The notes under the pieces: generated by a model
What the model saw: only the letters and a program-made list of their open reading frames with translations
What the model was told of the DNA's origin: nothing
Databases searched by the model: none
Made by a program: the position numbers and the translations under genes
DNA from: Pseudofrankia saprophytica
GTDB lineage: Bacteria; Actinomycetota; Actinomycetes; Frankiales; Frankiaceae
Reading direction: 5' to 3'
Assembly (NCBI RefSeq): GCF_000235425.2
Contig: NZ_KI912266.1
Location: forward strand, 7,955,130 to 8,019,129
DNA length: 64,000 bases
Shown here: positions 44,531 to 53,101 of the stretch, one piece after another
Layout: each line of letters starts with the position of its first letter
Numbering within the stretch: position 1 is the stretch's first letter

Positions 44531-45625
44531 TCAGGCAGCCGCAGGTCGGGCGGTGGCCTGGCGGCGCCATTCGGACAGGTAGCGGCGGGCGGTACCCGCA
44601 TGGAGGTTGACGACGGGCGCGAGGTCGCGGGCGAGGGCATAGTCGCTGCGCGGGTCGTCGGGGCCGACGTCGTACAGGAGGACGGCGGCCAGGCGGGCGC
44701 GTTTGCTGCCACGCCGAGCCGTGCGCAGAGCCCGGGTAAGCACAGCCGGCGGGATCCGCTCCGGCGCCGCGACGCACTCGATGGCGCCGTCTGGCCAGAC
44801 CACGTCGCGCTCGCCCAGCCGCTGCGCCGTGCTGGTCTCGGCTCGTGACGCCGGTTCTGGGCGCGACGGATCGGAGGCGGTCGAGCGGCCAGCACCATCG
44901 GCGGCCACGGCGTTCGGCTCCGGACACTGACAACCGACGAAACAGACTCGGTCGTCTACACCACGCCCCTCGGCACCGCCGGGGCTGTCGTGCCCGCTGG
45001 GGCCAGCTGGGTGCACGCGGGTGAGCGTGGAGCGCGGGGCGCCATCCGGGCCGGGCCGACCGGAGTCGGCAGTGCCTGCCGGCCGACGACGGGCTCCGCG
45101 GATCTGGCTCACGAGCATTTCATAGGAACCGATCAACGCGGCCGACGGCCACGCGGCAATCACCCGGGCGGCAATGTCTGGCTGGGCGTGCATCACGTTC
45201 GCCGCGACGCTCGCGGCCGAAGCCAGGGCGAGCAGCGCGTAGGGCAGTGGCGAGCGGCGGCGGCCGGCGCGGCTGTCGGCGAGCAGGGTCAGACTCGCCG
45301 CGACGATCAGCCCATCGACCGAGATCGGCACAATCGCCGCCGTCACCCGATCCTCACCATGCTCCCGGGCAACGCCAGCCATGTGCATGTAGGACACCGC
45401 GCCAGCGATCAACGCGACGGTCACGACAGCGACGACCGTCGCCAATCGGGTCCACAGCTCCCCACTCCCCCACCGCGACCCATGCCGCCCGCTCGCGGTC
45501 GGGATGACGGCTACGTCGCGCGGCCCGGCTGTCGGGACGGCGGCGGTGTCGGTCGTCGTGGCCGTCGGAGTGGCTGCGGCGGGTCGCGCCTGGCTGGCGG
45601 TGGGCTGGACAGCGAGAGCGGTCAT
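44531..45625 (-). CDS. DUF2637 domain membrane protein
   Basis: 364 residues. After a Thr/Pro/Ala-rich N-terminus there are about four transmembrane segments (LATVVAVVTVALIAGAVSY, AAIVPISVDGLIVAASLTLL, PYALLALASAASVAANVM, VIAAWPSAALIGSYEML), the classic DUF2637 arrangement. The C-terminal half is a soluble, helical region (ARLAAVLLYDVGPDDP, AGTARRYLSEWRRQ), which resembles a small HTH-like DNA-binding tail. DUF2637 proteins occur almost only in actinomycete plasmids and integrative elements; their function is not known. ATG 45625 follows GGTAGG. It belongs with the relaxase. Confidence 0.85.
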   Translation of the reverse strand: MTALAVQPTASQARPAAATPTATTTDTAAVPTAGPRDVAVIPTASGRHGSRWGSGELWTRLATVVAVVTVALIAGAVSYMHMAGVAREHGEDRVTAAIVPISVDGLIVAASLTLLADSRAGRRRSPLPYALLALASAASVAANVMHAQPDIAARVIAAWPSAALIGSYEMLVSQIRGARRRPAGTADSGRPGPDGAPRSTLTRVHPAGPSGHDSPGGAEGRGVDDRVCFVGCQCPEPNAVAADGAGRSTASDPSRPEPASRAETSTAQRLGERDVVWPDGAIECVAAPERIPPAVLTRALRTARRGSKRARLAAVLLYDVGPDDPRSDYALARDLAPVVNLHAGTARRYLSEWRRQATARPAAA

Positions 45626-45879
45626 GGCGACCTACCAGGGGTGTAGGGGTTCCTACTAGGCAGTGCGAATCTGCGGGCCGGTTCCGGAAGCTCGCGTCGG
45701 AGCCGAGGGCGAAGGTCCCGGCCGAGGCCCCACAGCGCACTGCCATCGCCGACGTCACCGTGGATGTCATCCCGAGCTACATCGCGCCAAGTTGGGTCAT
45801 CGCCGGGGCCACCCGCACAGGCATCGCCGATCCCGCCGGAGTGCGCGGCGCCCGGGGTCCGGGGTCCGATGGCCTCGGA

Positions 45880-46842
45880 TCAGGCCGCGCGGGTACGGGC
45901 CCGGCGCAGAAGGCTGCTGATGGTGAGGGCGCGGTCGGCAGTCTGGGTCGCAAGCCACGCCAGAACGTGCTCGTCCTGCGGGCCCAGCGGCACGCCGTCG
46001 AGCGCCGCGTGCAGCCGGTCGGCGAGATCGTCGACGGTGAGGCCGACCAGCTCGCGGCTGACCGGGCCAGATGGGCCGGTCGGGGCCACGCGCGCGAAGG
46101 GCACCAGGTCACCGTGTGGCCCGGAGCCTTCGGTCGGCAGCGGGATGGGCACGAAGACGAGCGTCATCTCGACATCGCCCAGAGCCTCGACAAAGCGAGC
46201 GGCCGCGGGGACCTGACGCAGCGTCGCGACCACGCCGGCCACGTCGTCATCCGGCTCGACCGTCACCTCGAACCGACCCTCCGCGGTCAGCCGCACCCGG
46301 CCCGCACCGGCCACGGGTCCCAGGCCGGCATCGGCAGCCACAGCCGGCGCCCCCACGTCAACCGCCAAGGACAGCGCCGCTGCCGGGCGGGCGTCGAGCG
46401 CGCAGATCTCGGTCACGACGGTCGTGAACCGCTCGGCGAACGTCTCGCCGCCAGCCCGAGCGGTCGGCACGTGCGACAGGTCCGGGACGAGCAGCAACGC
46501 CTCGGGATGACGCGCGATCTCGTCGACAGCGAGCTGCAACCCGGGCCGGGCGCTCTCGGCGGCGTCGGACGGACGGTCGACGTACACCTCGACCAGCTCC
46601 AGGCCTGCGCGCGCCGCGTAAGCGGTCAGCCGCCCGTGCAGGCCGTTGACGAGGTCCTCGTCGTCCGAGACACACACATAGCCAACCGCCAGCCGTCGCT
46701 GGGCCGCCGGCGAGGCCGGGCGCGTCGCGTTGGCCAGCGTCACCGGTTCGGCCGGCACCGTCAGGGCCGACAGCGCGCTGGGTTCGACGGCCGCCGCCGC
46801 CGGGACGGGGACGGGCAGGGGGCGTGGCACTGACTCGGCCAT
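45880..46842 (-). CDS. Resolvase-like (serine recombinase fold) protein
   Basis: 320 residues. The segment RLAVGYVCVSDDEDLVNGL (about 50-68), then VEVYVDRPSDAAESARPGLQ and PEALLLVPDLSHVP, copies the N-terminal catalytic fold of serine recombinases (usual start GYVRVSTxxQ, later YxDRxxSg..RPgl..ll). The Ser is kept (about 59) but the usual nearby Arg is Cys, and the DNA-binding C-terminus is replaced by an unrelated segment ending SLLRRARTRAA. It may regulate or bind DNA without recombining. ATG 46842 has GGAGGAA upstream. It is divergent from the excisionase-like gene; the 153-base gap carries direct repeats. Confidence 0.65.
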   Translation of the reverse strand: MAESVPRPLPVPVPAAAAVEPSALSALTVPAEPVTLANATRPASPAAQRRLAVGYVCVSDDEDLVNGLHGRLTAYAARAGLELVEVYVDRPSDAAESARPGLQLAVDEIARHPEALLLVPDLSHVPTARAGGETFAERFTTVVTEICALDARPAAALSLAVDVGAPAVAADAGLGPVAGAGRVRLTAEGRFEVTVEPDDDVAGVVATLRQVPAAARFVEALGDVEMTLVFVPIPLPTEGSGPHGDLVPFARVAPTGPSGPVSRELVGLTVDDLADRLHAALDGVPLGPQDEHVLAWLATQTADRALTISSLLRRARTRAA

Positions 46843-46959
46843 CGCTTCCTCCAAAGCACGGGACCACGGGTGGCGGGCGGTACGCCCAGGGCCGGTTGGC
46901 TCGAGGCCACGAACTCCGCGCGGTCCATCCGCGCGGCCATGTCCGATCACTTGTCATTC

Positions 46960-46980
46960 TGACTTGGCTAGTTGACTTGG
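46960..46980. promoter_or_regulatory. Direct TGACTTGG repeats in a divergent promoter gap
   Basis: TGACTTGG occurs at 46960-46967 and 46973-46980, 13 bases apart, just upstream of the excisionase-like gene. GGATAAGAGT, which follows, resembles a -10 element. These could be operators for the neighbouring HTH protein. Confidence 0.4.
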
Positions 46981-46995
46981 ATAAGAGTAGCTGAC

Positions 46996-47205
46996 GTGAG
47001 CGCAGCGACCAACCGGCCAGAGGTCGTGACGATCACCGGCGTCGCCGAGCTCCTCGGCGTCTCCCGCCAGTGGGCAGACGTCCTGTCCCGCGGCAAGGAC
47101 TTCCCCGACCCCCTGCCCATGGGCGCTGGGAGCGAACGCACCCGGGTCTGGCTCGCCGCCGACATCACCGCCTACAAGGCCAGACGCGACCAGCAGCCGA
47201 CGTAG
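46996..47205 (+). CDS. Small AlpA/excisionase-like HTH protein
   Basis: 69 residues from GTG 46996. EVVTITGVAELLGVSRQWADVLSR is the winged HTH recognition unit (the ITGVAELLGVSRQWADVL part is diagnostic), and GSERTRVWLAADITAYKARR is the wing and last helix, as in MerR-like excisionases. A TTG at 46972 would add 8 residues. Such proteins direct excision or regulate the tra genes of integrative elements. It is divergent from the resolvase-like gene. No integrase gene accompanies it in the window. Confidence 0.75.
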   Translation: MSAATNRPEVVTITGVAELLGVSRQWADVLSRGKDFPDPLPMGAGSERTRVWLAADITAYKARRDQQPT

Positions 47206-47277
47206 CCGCCCGCAGCCGTCACCGGCCCACGTCCAGCGCCGTACTCTGCGCGACGCCGCCGATCTACGCTGCGAGCC

Positions 47278-47837
47278 GTGCCACCATCCCCGGACTCGGA
47301 CCGGCTGCCGTCGCTCGTCGTCCTGCGCGGTCCGTCCTGCAGCGGTAAGACGACGACCGCGCTCGCCGTCCGCCAGGCGGTCGGCCGTGGGGTGGCGGTC
47401 GTGCAGCAGGACGTCATCCGTCGGGAGCTGCTCCGCGAGCGGGACGTGCCCGGCGCGCTGAACATCGACCTGATCGCCATGATCGTGGCGCGGTGTCTGG
47501 CCGGGGGCTACGACGTCATCCTCGAAGGCATCCTCGACGCCACCCGCTATGGCACCGCAGTGAAGTCGCTCATCGCGGCGCACCCCGGTCCGGCCCACGT
47601 CTACTACTTCAGCCTCCCGTTCGAGGAGACGCTCCGCCGGCAGCGGCGAAGCCCAACGCCGACGGCTACGGGAAGCGCGAGCTGGCCGAGTGGTACGTCC
47701 TCGACGACCTGCTCGGCGTTCCCGGCGAGCAGATCCTCAGCCCGGCCGAGTCCCAGGTGGAGATCGTGGCCCGCATCGTCGCCGAGGCCTTACCGCCACG
47801 GATCCGACCAGGTGCCGAACCGATGCCGTCAGCCTGA
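47278..47837 (+). pseudogene. Frameshifted AAA-type small-molecule kinase (zeta-toxin-like P-loop)
   Basis: The first frame encodes VVLRGPSCSGKTTTALAV (Walker A), QQDVIRRELLRE and VYYFSLPFEETLRR. The family match then jumps to another frame near 47641-47650 and continues KPNADGYGKRELAEWYVLDDL (here kept within 20 as KPNADGYGKRELAEW) to a stop at 47837. About one base is missing relative to an intact gene. It is either a real pseudogene or a sequencing error. Without the shift the protein would be about 186 residues and probably phosphorylate a small molecule. Confidence 0.7.
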
Positions 47838-47878
47838 ACGGTGGACGCGACGCTCAGCGAGTTGTCGGATAGGAGGAC

Positions 47879-48487
47879 ATGGGTCCTGTCGACGGCGTTG
47901 CCGGGTCTGGGGTTGGTGACATGTCCACGGTTGCGGAGCTCCAGCGTTCTGGACCCGAGACGGCCCAGGCCCGCATCGATGATCTTCTCGCTGTGTACGC
48001 CGATGCCTATGGCGCGGAGGTCGGCGATCGGAAAGTGACCGCGTTCGCGGACCGGCTCGCGCGGGCAGTGCGACGCCCGGGCTTCGAGGTCGCGTTCGCG
48101 TCGGTCGGCGACGCCGGGCTGGTCGGTTTCGTGTTCGGCTATCCACTGCCGGCCGGTGACACGCACTGGTGGGCGGGGCTACGTCCCGAGCCCGCCGCCG
48201 GGTTCGCGGTCGAGACCGGATCGCGGACGTTCGTGCTCGCGGAGATCGAGGTGCGCCGCGCGTTTCAGGGCAGCGGCGTGGGCCGCCAGCTGCACGACCT
48301 GCTGCTGACCGGGCGCCCGGAGGAACGGGCGACATTGGCGGTGAATCCGACGGCCGACCGGTCGCACGCGATCTACCGAAGCTGGGGCTGGGAGCTGGCC
48401 GGGCAGGTTCCGGGCAGCTCGGGCGACTACTTCGACGCCTACGACCTGTTCGTGATCTCGCTGGGCAGCCTGGCAGGGCGACGGTAG
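47879..48487 (+). CDS. GNAT-family N-acetyltransferase
   Basis: 202 residues. FVLAEIEVRRAFQGSGVGRQ (about 118-137) is the acetyl-CoA pyrophosphate-binding motif (R-x-x-G-x-G type, here Q-G-S-G-V-G). AIYRSWGWELAGQVPGS gives the C-terminal strand with the Tyr often acting as acid. The target is unknown; the YFDAYDLFVISL end resembles small-molecule or antibiotic acetylases only generally. ATG 47879 has AGGAGGAC seven bases upstream. The 3' end overlaps the convergent HTH-TPR regulator by 49 bases. Confidence 0.85.
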   Translation: MGPVDGVAGSGVGDMSTVAELQRSGPETAQARIDDLLAVYADAYGAEVGDRKVTAFADRLARAVRRPGFEVAFASVGDAGLVGFVFGYPLPAGDTHWWAGLRPEPAAGFAVETGSRTFVLAEIEVRRAFQGSGVGRQLHDLLLTGRPEERATLAVNPTADRSHAIYRSWGWELAGQVPGSSGDYFDAYDLFVISLGSLAGRR

Positions 48488-49995
48488 AGGCGGAGCTGTT
48501 CGTCGAGGTCCCGGACGGCCGCGGTGCGCTTCCAGGGCTCGAGGGCCCGGCGCAGGTGGACGATGCGGTCGTTGATGCGCCCGCTGCTGTGGGCCACGGT
48601 CGCCTTCGCGATCTCGGCGATGTGCGGGCAGGCTGCGGGGCCGTCGCCGTGGCGGATGACTGCCTCGGCCTGCATCGTCTGGGTCATGACCCGGTTGTGC
48701 AGGTTGGCCGGGTCGATGAGGGGCAGCGAGCGGCTGGCGGCGTCGAGGGCGGCGGCGGGCCGGCCGAGCAGGAGGCTCGCCTCGGCCTCGGTGCCCAGGC
48801 GGAACGACTCGTCGAAGAAGTACCAGCGATCGGCGGCCGGATCGTCGTCGCCGATCATCGCGGTAGCGGCGTGCTCCAGGGCGAGCGCCTCGTCGCAGCC
48901 GCTGTGCTGGTCGTCGTCCTGGGCATAGGCCCGAGCGGCGACATCGGCGGCGTACGCCACCGCCCGGGGGTTGCTGGTGCGTCGAGCCCAGGTCTGCGCG
49001 GCGACGGCGTGGTCGATACCGACACGAGGCTGACCGGTCCAGGTCGCGAGGTGGCTCATCGTGCACAGGACGTAGGTGACCAGGTCGGTGTCCTGGGCCG
49101 CGTGCGCGACGGCCCTGGCCTCGTCGTAGTAGTGGCTCGCCGTGCGGTAGTCACCGAGGTTGAACGTCAGCCACCCGGCCAGCTGGGTCAGCTCCGCGTA
49201 GGCGGACCGTGCCCGGCGAGCCTGCGCGGCCGCAGGCAGGCCGCGCAAGATCGTGGCGAGCATGTCGCGCTCGGCCATGACGCACTGGAGAGCGACCGCC
49301 GGCCCGAGTACGTCGCCATGCCGCCGGCAGTCCGCGATGACGGCCTCCGCCCGGTCAAGGGTGGCCGCGTCGAGCCGGCCCGGGTCGTCGAGCACCCGCG
49401 CGAGCCGCTGCTGGTCGTCGGTGATGCGTTCGAACACCGGCGCCGCCGCGGCGAGCGCGAACGCACCGCTGAGCTGGAACAGCAGCGCCCGGCGGTCGAC
49501 GTCCGCGCTTAGCCGCTCTCCCCACATGGTCACCGCCTGCGCGAGTTCGGTGAGGTCCGTGTACGCGAGCGTGTGGGACGACCACATCAGCCCGGCTAGT
49601 TCGGACTCTACGTCGACCGGCGTCCCGCTGATCGACACGTCGACGGCCGGCCGGAAATCGCCCAGGTCGGCGAGCAAATCGCCGACGGCGCACTGGTAGA
49701 GGCGGGCCAGGTTGGCGAGGACGCCGAGGCTCGGTTCGTGGCCTGTGGTGGCTGGCCACGTCTCCCAGTAGGAGATGTGTTTCAGCGTTTTCGGGTCGTC
49801 GGGCCAGCACGCGGTCCAGCGGTCCGCGACTTCCCGTTGGCTCCAGCCGCGGGCCAGCCGCATCGCCACCCTGGCGTTGATGCGGTAGCGAGAGCGGAAC
49901 ACCTCCGCGATCTCGTGCCATGTCCTCCCGTCCGCCCGCATCCGGGCGGACAGCTCCGCGCGCTCCTGGCGCTGGCTATGCGACATGGGCGGCAT
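48439..49995 (-). CDS. XRE-type HTH regulator with TPR repeats
   Basis: 518 residues. The N-terminal HTH is WSQREVADRWTACWP with a following YWETWPATTG and LANLARLYQCAVGDLLADLG, as in Xre/Cro-type proteins. The rest is helical with TPR-like spacing (AYAELTQLAGWLTFNLGDY, AASHYYDEARAVAHAAQD). Such HTH-TPR proteins often control nearby biosynthetic or conjugative genes, sometimes under a peptide or small-molecule signal. It is divergent from the queD operon across a 214-base gap, which makes it the best candidate for the operon's regulator (inference). ATG 49995 or the second ATG at 49986 may start it. Confidence 0.82.
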   Translation of the reverse strand: MPPMSHSQRQERAELSARMRADGRTWHEIAEVFRSRYRINARVAMRLARGWSQREVADRWTACWPDDPKTLKHISYWETWPATTGHEPSLGVLANLARLYQCAVGDLLADLGDFRPAVDVSISGTPVDVESELAGLMWSSHTLAYTDLTELAQAVTMWGERLSADVDRRALLFQLSGAFALAAAAPVFERITDDQQRLARVLDDPGRLDAATLDRAEAVIADCRRHGDVLGPAVALQCVMAERDMLATILRGLPAAAQARRARSAYAELTQLAGWLTFNLGDYRTASHYYDEARAVAHAAQDTDLVTYVLCTMSHLATWTGQPRVGIDHAVAAQTWARRTSNPRAVAYAADVAARAYAQDDDQHSGCDEALALEHAATAMIGDDDPAADRWYFFDESFRLGTEAEASLLLGRPAAALDAASRSLPLIDPANLHNRVMTQTMQAEAVIRHGDGPAACPHIAEIAKATVAHSSGRINDRIVHLRRALEPWKRTAAVRDLDEQLRLYRRPARLPSEITNRS

Positions 49996-50209
49996 CCCGT
50001 CTTCCAGTGCCCCCTAGCTTCTCCCAGCATCGCGGATCGCGGCGACTCACTCACTACCCGTGGGCAATGTTCCCGGTCTGAGAGGGATCTTTCCGCGCCG
50101 CAGTTCCCCGTCCGAGTGGATGGCCGCGACGCCGGACCGCGAGCGATCGTGATCGGGCAGACGCGGGCCGTGCAGGCGGCCCGCTGCGGCTCTTCACTGG
50201 AGGTGCACG

Positions 50210-50674
50210 GTGCGCACTCCCACGACGGGCGACAGACACGATCCGCGCCCACAGACGGAAACCGCCACAAGACCCGAGGTGACCCCGCCGGCCGGCCACT
50301 TTCGGGTCGGGAAACGTTTCAGCTTCGACGCCTCCCACCAGCTGCCCGGCCTGCTGGACGGGCACAAGTGCGCTCGGTTACACGGTCACACCTACACGGT
50401 GGAGATCGTGGTGGCGGCCGACATGCTGACCGATCCGGGATTCGTCACCGACTTCGGTGACCTGGCACCGTTGCGGGCCTACCTCGACGACGAATTCGAC
50501 CACCGACACCTCAACGAAGTCCTGGCCGCGCCGCCGACCGCCGAGAACCTGGCCGCCCACCTGGCCAGGTGGTGCCACGTTCACCTGGAGCCGTTGATCC
50601 CGGGCCAGGTTGTCGCGGTCCGGGTCAGCGAGACGCCCACGAGCTGGGCGATCTGGGAAGCGGACCCGCGATGA
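50210..50674 (+). CDS. queD: 6-carboxytetrahydropterin synthase (QueD)
   Basis: 154 residues. FSFDASHQL (His 43), HKCARLHGH (catalytic Cys 54; zinc His 58 and 60) and RVSETPTSWAIWE near the end are the full QueD/PTPS signature. QueD makes 6-carboxy-5,6,7,8-tetrahydropterin from dihydroneopterin triphosphate, the second step to 7-deazaguanines. It is about 30 residues longer at the N-terminus than usual; GTG 50210 has GGAGG seven bases upstream. It is the first gene of an operon, its stop overlapping the queE start (ATGA). GTP cyclohydrolase is not in the window, so the substrate comes from elsewhere. Confidence 0.92.
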   Translation: MRTPTTGDRHDPRPQTETATRPEVTPPAGHFRVGKRFSFDASHQLPGLLDGHKCARLHGHTYTVEIVVAADMLTDPGFVTDFGDLAPLRAYLDDEFDHRHLNEVLAAPPTAENLAAHLARWCHVHLEPLIPGQVVAVRVSETPTSWAIWEADPR

Positions 50675-51402
50675 CCGCCTCGGTGTCGCTGCTGGCCGCC
50701 GACGCGGAGACGACCCGGACGCTGCAGATCGTCGAGATGTTCGGGCCGACCTTCCAGGGGGAGGGACCGCACGCCGGTCAGCTCGCGCTGTTCGTACGGC
50801 TCGCCCAGTGCAACCTGTCCTGCCGCTGGTGCGACAGCCGCTTCAGCTGGGACTGGACACGTTTCGACCCACGTACCGAAACCCGACGGCTGCCCGTTGC
50901 GGAGATCGCGGACTGGGTGCTTGGTCAACCGGCACCCCTGGTGGTCATCACGGGCGGAGAACCGCTGCTGCAGCAACAGGCGCTAGTACCGCTGGCCGAG
51001 GCGCTGACGAGCGCTGGTCGGCGGGTCGAGGTGGAGACGAACGGGACGATCGCCCCGACCGCCGAGTTGGCCGGCGCGATCAGCGCGTTCATGGTGTCCC
51101 CGAAACTCGCCCACGCGGGTGGGCGGACCGCTCGCCGGCTCGATCCGGCCGCGTTGCACGCGTTCGCGGCCAGCGGGAAGGCCGCGTTCAAGTTCGTCGT
51201 CACCGGGCCGGACGACCTCGACGAGGTGGCCGCCGTGGTCGACCGGTTCGCGCTCGCTCCGGTGTGGGTCATGCCAGAAGCCACGAGCAGCGCCCAGCTC
51301 ATCACCGCGCTGCGGGAGCTCGCCGATGCGGCGCTGATCCGTGGCTGGAATCTGTCCACCCGACTGCATGTGCTCCTGTGGGAGGACACCCGTGGACGTT
51401 GA
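50671..51402 (+). CDS. queE: 7-carboxy-7-deazaguanine synthase (QueE)
   Basis: 243 residues. The radical SAM cluster is CNLSCRWC (Cys 47, 51, 54; CX3CX2C), preceded by FGPTFQGEGPHAGQ, which is typical of QueE. VVITGGEPLLQQQ and VEVETNGT complete the SAM-binding part. QueE rearranges carboxytetrahydropterin to 7-carboxy-7-deazaguanine. The start ATG 50671 overlaps queD stop by four bases and the stop overlaps the next gene. QueC, which would make preQ0, is absent from the window. Confidence 0.92.
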   Translation: MTASVSLLAADAETTRTLQIVEMFGPTFQGEGPHAGQLALFVRLAQCNLSCRWCDSRFSWDWTRFDPRTETRRLPVAEIADWVLGQPAPLVVITGGEPLLQQQALVPLAEALTSAGRRVEVETNGTIAPTAELAGAISAFMVSPKLAHAGGRTARRLDPAALHAFAASGKAAFKFVVTGPDDLDEVAAVVDRFALAPVWVMPEATSSAQLITALRELADAALIRGWNLSTRLHVLLWEDTRGR

Positions 51403-51889
51403 CCGTCTGACCTGGACCGAGGTCGCCGGGATCGCGGCGACGCTGGCCGACGCTGTGGCAGCCGACGGGATTCCCGACGTGATCATTGGCATCGCGCGCG
51501 GCGGGCTGGTGCCCGCGGTGCTGCTCGCTCATCTCCTGGGCCTTCGGGACGTGCGGGCGCTGGAGATCGCGCACACCGAGTCGGACGCGGTGAACGCCGC
51601 GAAGATCGACCTGCCGGTGCTCAGGAATTCCATGTCCCTTGGCCACCTGGCTGGCGGCAACGCGCTCGTCGTCGACGACATCGCCGGTAGCGGTGACACT
51701 CTCGTCGCCGCGCGGGAGCAGGTCGTTCTCGGCGGCGCCGCGTCGGTCCGCACCGCCGTGTGCCTGCTGAACCTGGCCAACTGGCCGGCCTGCCGGGAGG
51801 TTGCTGGCGACCGTGCCGGCGAGCAGGAACCTACGTACGTCGGCCGGCGAACCTCGCGGTGGGTGGTCTTTCCCTGGGAGCGGTCATGA
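51392..51889 (+). CDS. Type I phosphoribosyltransferase
   Basis: 165 residues. VIIGIARGGLVPAVLLAHLLG and ALVVDDIAGSGDTLVAA (the PRPP-binding D-D-x-A-G-S-G-D-T motif) identify a purine-type phosphoribosyltransferase (first quoted segment spans 20 residues up to HLL). The family moves ribose-5-phosphate from PRPP to a base; in pathways such as toyocamycin a similar enzyme converts the 7-deazapurine to its nucleotide. GTG 51392 has GGGAGG upstream and overlaps the end of queE. The stop overlaps the glycosyltransferase start (ATGA). The base used here is unknown. Confidence 0.85.
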   Translation: MDVDRLTWTEVAGIAATLADAVAADGIPDVIIGIARGGLVPAVLLAHLLGLRDVRALEIAHTESDAVNAAKIDLPVLRNSMSLGHLAGGNALVVDDIAGSGDTLVAAREQVVLGGAASVRTAVCLLNLANWPACREVAGDRAGEQEPTYVGRRTSRWVVFPWERS

Positions 51890-53004
51890 CGGTCGTCGTG
51901 TTCTGCCTGCTGACCTACCGGCCGGACCATCCGTCGGGCATCGAACGGAGCATCGCGGCGCTGGCCGCCGGGCTGCGCGGCCTTGGCCACACGGTCGCGA
52001 TCATCGCCGCGGGGCCGGCAGAGCCCACCGACGCCGTCGAGTCGGGCCTCGTCCGGCTGACGTCGGTGCGGCTGCCCCGGCCGGCGCGGAACGACGACGT
52101 CCTCGCCGCGCTCGCCGACCCACGACCGGTCGTGTCCGAGATGTCTGAAGTGCTGCGGCGACTGCGTGCCGATGTCGTGTGCTGGGGCGCACCGGTCTGG
52201 GGCTTGGGCTACCTGAACCCGGCGCCTCCTGGCGTGCGGACGGCGTTGATGGTGCACAACAGGATCCGGGCGAGTTCCACCGAGACGTGGTCGGCGGCGC
52301 TGGCCGCCGCCGACGCGGTGCTGCCGGCCAGCCCGTACCTCGTCACGGCCGCGGCGCAGGACGGCTGGGACACCAGCGCCTGGACGGTGGTCCCGAACGC
52401 GGTTCTCGTCCGTCCTCGGCCTCCGGACTATGACCAGCGGGAACAGCTTCGCCGGTCGGGTCCGCTGCGGCTGGTGTCACGAGCCGTTCCGGTCAAGGGC
52501 CAGGCACGACTCCTCGCGGCGATGCCGACGGCTTGGCGCCGCCAGGTTCAGGTGGTTCTCGCCGAGGCCGATTTCGAATTCGAGCAGGGCGAGCAGTCAG
52601 CCGCACTCGCCGCGTGCCGCGAGCAGGCCGCGCGGCGCCCCGAGCTGATCCAGATCCGGCCGGCGCTGTCCTGGCGGGACGTCCCGCCGTTCTTCGCGGG
52701 CGCGGCCGCCACCGTCATCTCGTCGCTCGAACCGGAGACGTTCAGCCACACGGCCGCCGAGGCGCTGTCCGCTGGAACTCCCGTGATCGCCTTCGATCAC
52801 GGCTATGTGCCCTCTCTCGCCGGCCCGGCAGGGCGCGCCGTGCCCCTGGAGGCTGGCTTCCCGGCGATCTGGCAGGCGTTGGACGACCTGCTCGCCAGTC
52901 ACGACGACTACCACGCCGCCAGCCAGGCAGCGCCCGCCCGGATCGACCCGCACACATCCGAAAAGGCGGCCGAGATCTTCCTCGCCGCGACAGTCTCCCG
53001 CTGA
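51886..53004 (+). CDS. GT4-type glycosyltransferase
   Basis: 372 residues. A GT-B fold: the N-half starts FCLLTYRPDHPSGIERSIAAL, the C-half has RAVPVKGQARLLAAM (nucleotide-sugar loop) and ISSLEPETFSHTAAEALSAG (E-x7-E GT4 motif). It transfers a sugar from a nucleotide donor to an unknown acceptor. With the next gene, a PIG-L deacetylase, it mirrors the MshA-MshB pair of mycothiol synthesis, where GlcNAc is attached and then deacetylated. The acceptor could be the deazaguanine nucleoside (inference). The ATG overlaps the previous stop. Confidence 0.85.
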   Translation: MTVVVFCLLTYRPDHPSGIERSIAALAAGLRGLGHTVAIIAAGPAEPTDAVESGLVRLTSVRLPRPARNDDVLAALADPRPVVSEMSEVLRRLRADVVCWGAPVWGLGYLNPAPPGVRTALMVHNRIRASSTETWSAALAAADAVLPASPYLVTAAAQDGWDTSAWTVVPNAVLVRPRPPDYDQREQLRRSGPLRLVSRAVPVKGQARLLAAMPTAWRRQVQVVLAEADFEFEQGEQSAALAACREQAARRPELIQIRPALSWRDVPPFFAGAAATVISSLEPETFSHTAAEALSAGTPVIAFDHGYVPSLAGPAGRAVPLEAGFPAIWQALDDLLASHDDYHAASQAAPARIDPHTSEKAAEIFLAATVSR

Positions 53005-53101
53005 TCTGTCCGACGTACCCCGCCGCCCGGTTTCCGGCACCGCCTACGGACCTGTCCGTACGGCCCCGTCCATTCCCTTCCACGGACAAGAGGAGGGTCC
53101 C

